Shown here piece by piece: positions 63,054-64,000 of a stretch of DNA of 64,000 nt. The position numbers were made by a program, and so were the translations under genes. A model generated the notes under the pieces. That model searched no databases. It saw only the letters and a list, made by a program, of their open reading frames with translations, and was not told the DNA's origin. Position 1 is the stretch's first letter. Every line of letters starts with the position of its first letter. Source of the DNA: Anas platyrhynchos (lineage: Eukaryota; Chordata; Aves; Anseriformes; Anatidae); assembly GCF_047663525.1 (NCBI RefSeq), contig NC_092587.1, forward strand, positions 144,204,001 through 144,268,000. The letters are read 5' to 3'.

Positions 63054-63113
63054 GGAATCCCCCTGCAGACTGTGCTTATGCCCTCCTTTCTTGCTTTCCG
63101 CCCCTTGCCCCAG

Positions 63114-63216
63114 ATCCACCAGGTCTATGAGATGATGCAGCGCTGGGACCCCGTGGCCAGTAGCCTGTCCGATGTAGTGCAGCGACTGCTGACCCTCAGG
63201 GAGCTGCACGAGCAAG
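63114..63216 (+). CDS. DCTN2: DCTN2 antepenultimate exon
   Basis: 34 codons plus one base, reading from [13 protein letters not shown] to LRELHEQ. The acceptor is preceded by a good pyrimidine tract ending GCCCCAG. The donor is CAAG|GTGAGG. Confidence 0.88.
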
Positions 63217-63584
63217 GTGAGGGGCAAGGAAAGGGGATGGTGGGGACAGTGGCGTGGTGTGACAAGGGGGATCCTGGGGCCTGGGGGCCCTCCGGTGCTG
63301 AGTTTTCGCCTCCTTCCCAGCCACACAGTTTGGGCAGGTCGTTGTGCACCTGGACACCACGCAGCAGGAGATAGCTGGTGCTCTCAAGGACAACACCGTG
63401 CTGCTGGCAGAGGCGAGTCTCAGCAGCATGTGCTGGGGTGGGAGGGGTCCTCATCCTGTCCCCCTGCTCACTCCCTTCCCCACTGACCCCCCTGCAGGTC
63501 CAGAAGACGATGAAGGAAAACCTGGCCATTGTAGAGGACAACTTTGCTGACATAGAAGCCCGCATCAAGCGGCTGCAAAAGTGA
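63114..63584 (+). CDS. DCTN2: Dynactin subunit 2 (dynamitin/p50), last three coding exons only
   Basis: Dynamitin is the p50 subunit of the dynactin shoulder, linking dynein to cargo. Exons are 63114-63216, 63321-63412 and 63498-63581 plus the stop at 63582-63584. Together they encode 93 residues, including [43 protein letters not shown] and the terminal [17 protein letters not shown]. This equals the length of the same C-terminal segment of the human protein and is similar throughout, with no frameshift. Introns are 104 and 85 bp; the first is GT-AG, the second GC-AG. The remaining roughly 300 N-terminal residues are not found anywhere in the window; upstream of the first acceptor lies a CR1 fragment. 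It could be the true gene end continuing beyond an assembly join, or a partial duplicated copy. Family identity is firm, functional status is open. Confidence 0.9.
63321..63412 (+). CDS. DCTN2: DCTN2 penultimate exon
   Basis: Completes the split alanine, then 30 codons from [15 protein letters not shown] to DNTVLLAE. The acceptor is CTTCCCAG. The donor reads GAG|GCGAGT, a GC-type donor. Confidence 0.88.
63498..63584 (+). CDS. DCTN2: DCTN2 terminal exon and stop codon
   Basis: 28 codons, [16 protein letters not shown] to RIKRLQK, then TGA. The acceptor is CCCCCCTGCAG. Confidence 0.9.
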   Translation, partial: VQKTMKENLAIVEDNFADIEARIKRLQK

Positions 63585-63795
63585 GAACACCCTGGAGCAC
63601 CTCCCTGAGCATCTGCATCCCCCCCCCGGAGTCGTGGTCCCCTGGGAATCTCTCCCTCTGCCTGCAAGTAGCAGTCCCTGTTTGTGTGTACCTGGCCGTG
63701 CTCCCCTGCGCAGAATGGGGCTGTGGAGGGGCCCTTCCCACCCCCCAGTTAGCACACGGTGGGAGGCCACTGCCCCTCGTTCCTGGATTTACCCC

Positions 63796-63801
63796 AATAA
63801 A
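63796..63801 (+). terminator. DCTN2: DCTN2 poly(A) signal AATAAA
   Basis: AATAAA lies 212 bp after the stop codon, with a TG-rich element (GTCTGTGCTGG) 20-30 bp downstream. This gives a short 3' UTR of about 230 bp. Confidence 0.75.
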
Positions 63802-63924
63802 TGTCCTGGTTCAAAGCGCGTCTGTGCTGGCATCTCCTTCAGGCTGCGGGACATGAGCAGGGCCCAGCTGGGGTGTTTGAAATGCAGCTTTTACTGTGCA
63901 TACAAGCCCTCCAAGCACCCCCAG

Positions 63925-64000
63925 TGTAGCTCGAGCTAAGACTTGTTTACGCTTTTTTAGTTTAAAACCATTAGCCCTTGTGCTATCAGAGAAGAAATAT
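63925..64000 (-). mobile_element. CR1 LINE fragment, minus orientation, continues past window edge
   Basis: TTTTAGTTTAAAACCATTAG, then CCCTTGTGCTATCA, is the complement of the CR1 segment 'tgataggac(aa)gaggaaatggtttaaact'. The 3' part toward lower coordinates is missing or degraded. Confidence 0.75.

Noticed and set aside
1-64000. tRNA, rRNA or microRNA genes
   Set aside because: I saw no cloverleaf with A/B box spacing and no convincing long hairpin besides the short 12-bp palindrome; a covariance-model scan would be needed to exclude weak cases.

Overview
The window looks like vertebrate nuclear DNA, most probably from a bird. The evidence is split genes with GT-AG introns, several decayed CR1 LINE copies (the dominant avian/reptilian retrotransposon), no SINE-rich background, and a compact GC-rich gene end with introns of about 100 bp, as on avian microchromosomes. 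There is no bacterial-style gene organisation, CRISPR array, tRNA or rRNA gene that I can support.

Left part (about 0.9-24.1 kb, minus strand): eight coding exons of a SEPT6-group septin, best matched to SEPTIN10. They read continuously for 364 codons from an ATG at 24124 to a donor at 900. The last roughly 90 residues (end of the coiled coil) lie beyond the left edge. Introns hold two CR1 fragments in minus orientation, one in plus orientation, and simple repeats.

Centre (24.1-25.7 kb): a CpG island acts as a shared, TATA-less promoter. SEPTIN10 starts leftward and the intronless SOWAHC (sosondowah/ANKRD57 family, 420 aa) starts rightward, with only 296 bp between the two ATGs. The same SEPTIN10-SOWAHC pair exists on human chromosome 2q13, which supports both names. 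SOWAHC is followed by an AT-rich probable 3' UTR of about 3 kb with several AATAAA signals.

Right part (29-62.3 kb): about 33 kb with no coding sequence I can recognise. It holds microsatellites, homopolymer runs, two CR1 3' ends and one homeodomain-motif-rich AT block that may be a conserved enhancer.

Right end (62.3-64 kb): a plus-strand CR1 reverse-transcriptase fragment is followed, after a 22-bp tandem duplication, by the last three exons of DCTN2 (dynamitin) with intact reading frame, stop codon and poly(A) signal. Another CR1 fragment in minus orientation then runs off the edge. No other DCTN2 exon is visible. In human the gene is on chromosome 12q13, unlinked to SEPTIN10/SOWAHC. This isolated, apparently intact gene tail is the most unusual item here: a segmental duplication, a rearrangement, or an assembly chimera.
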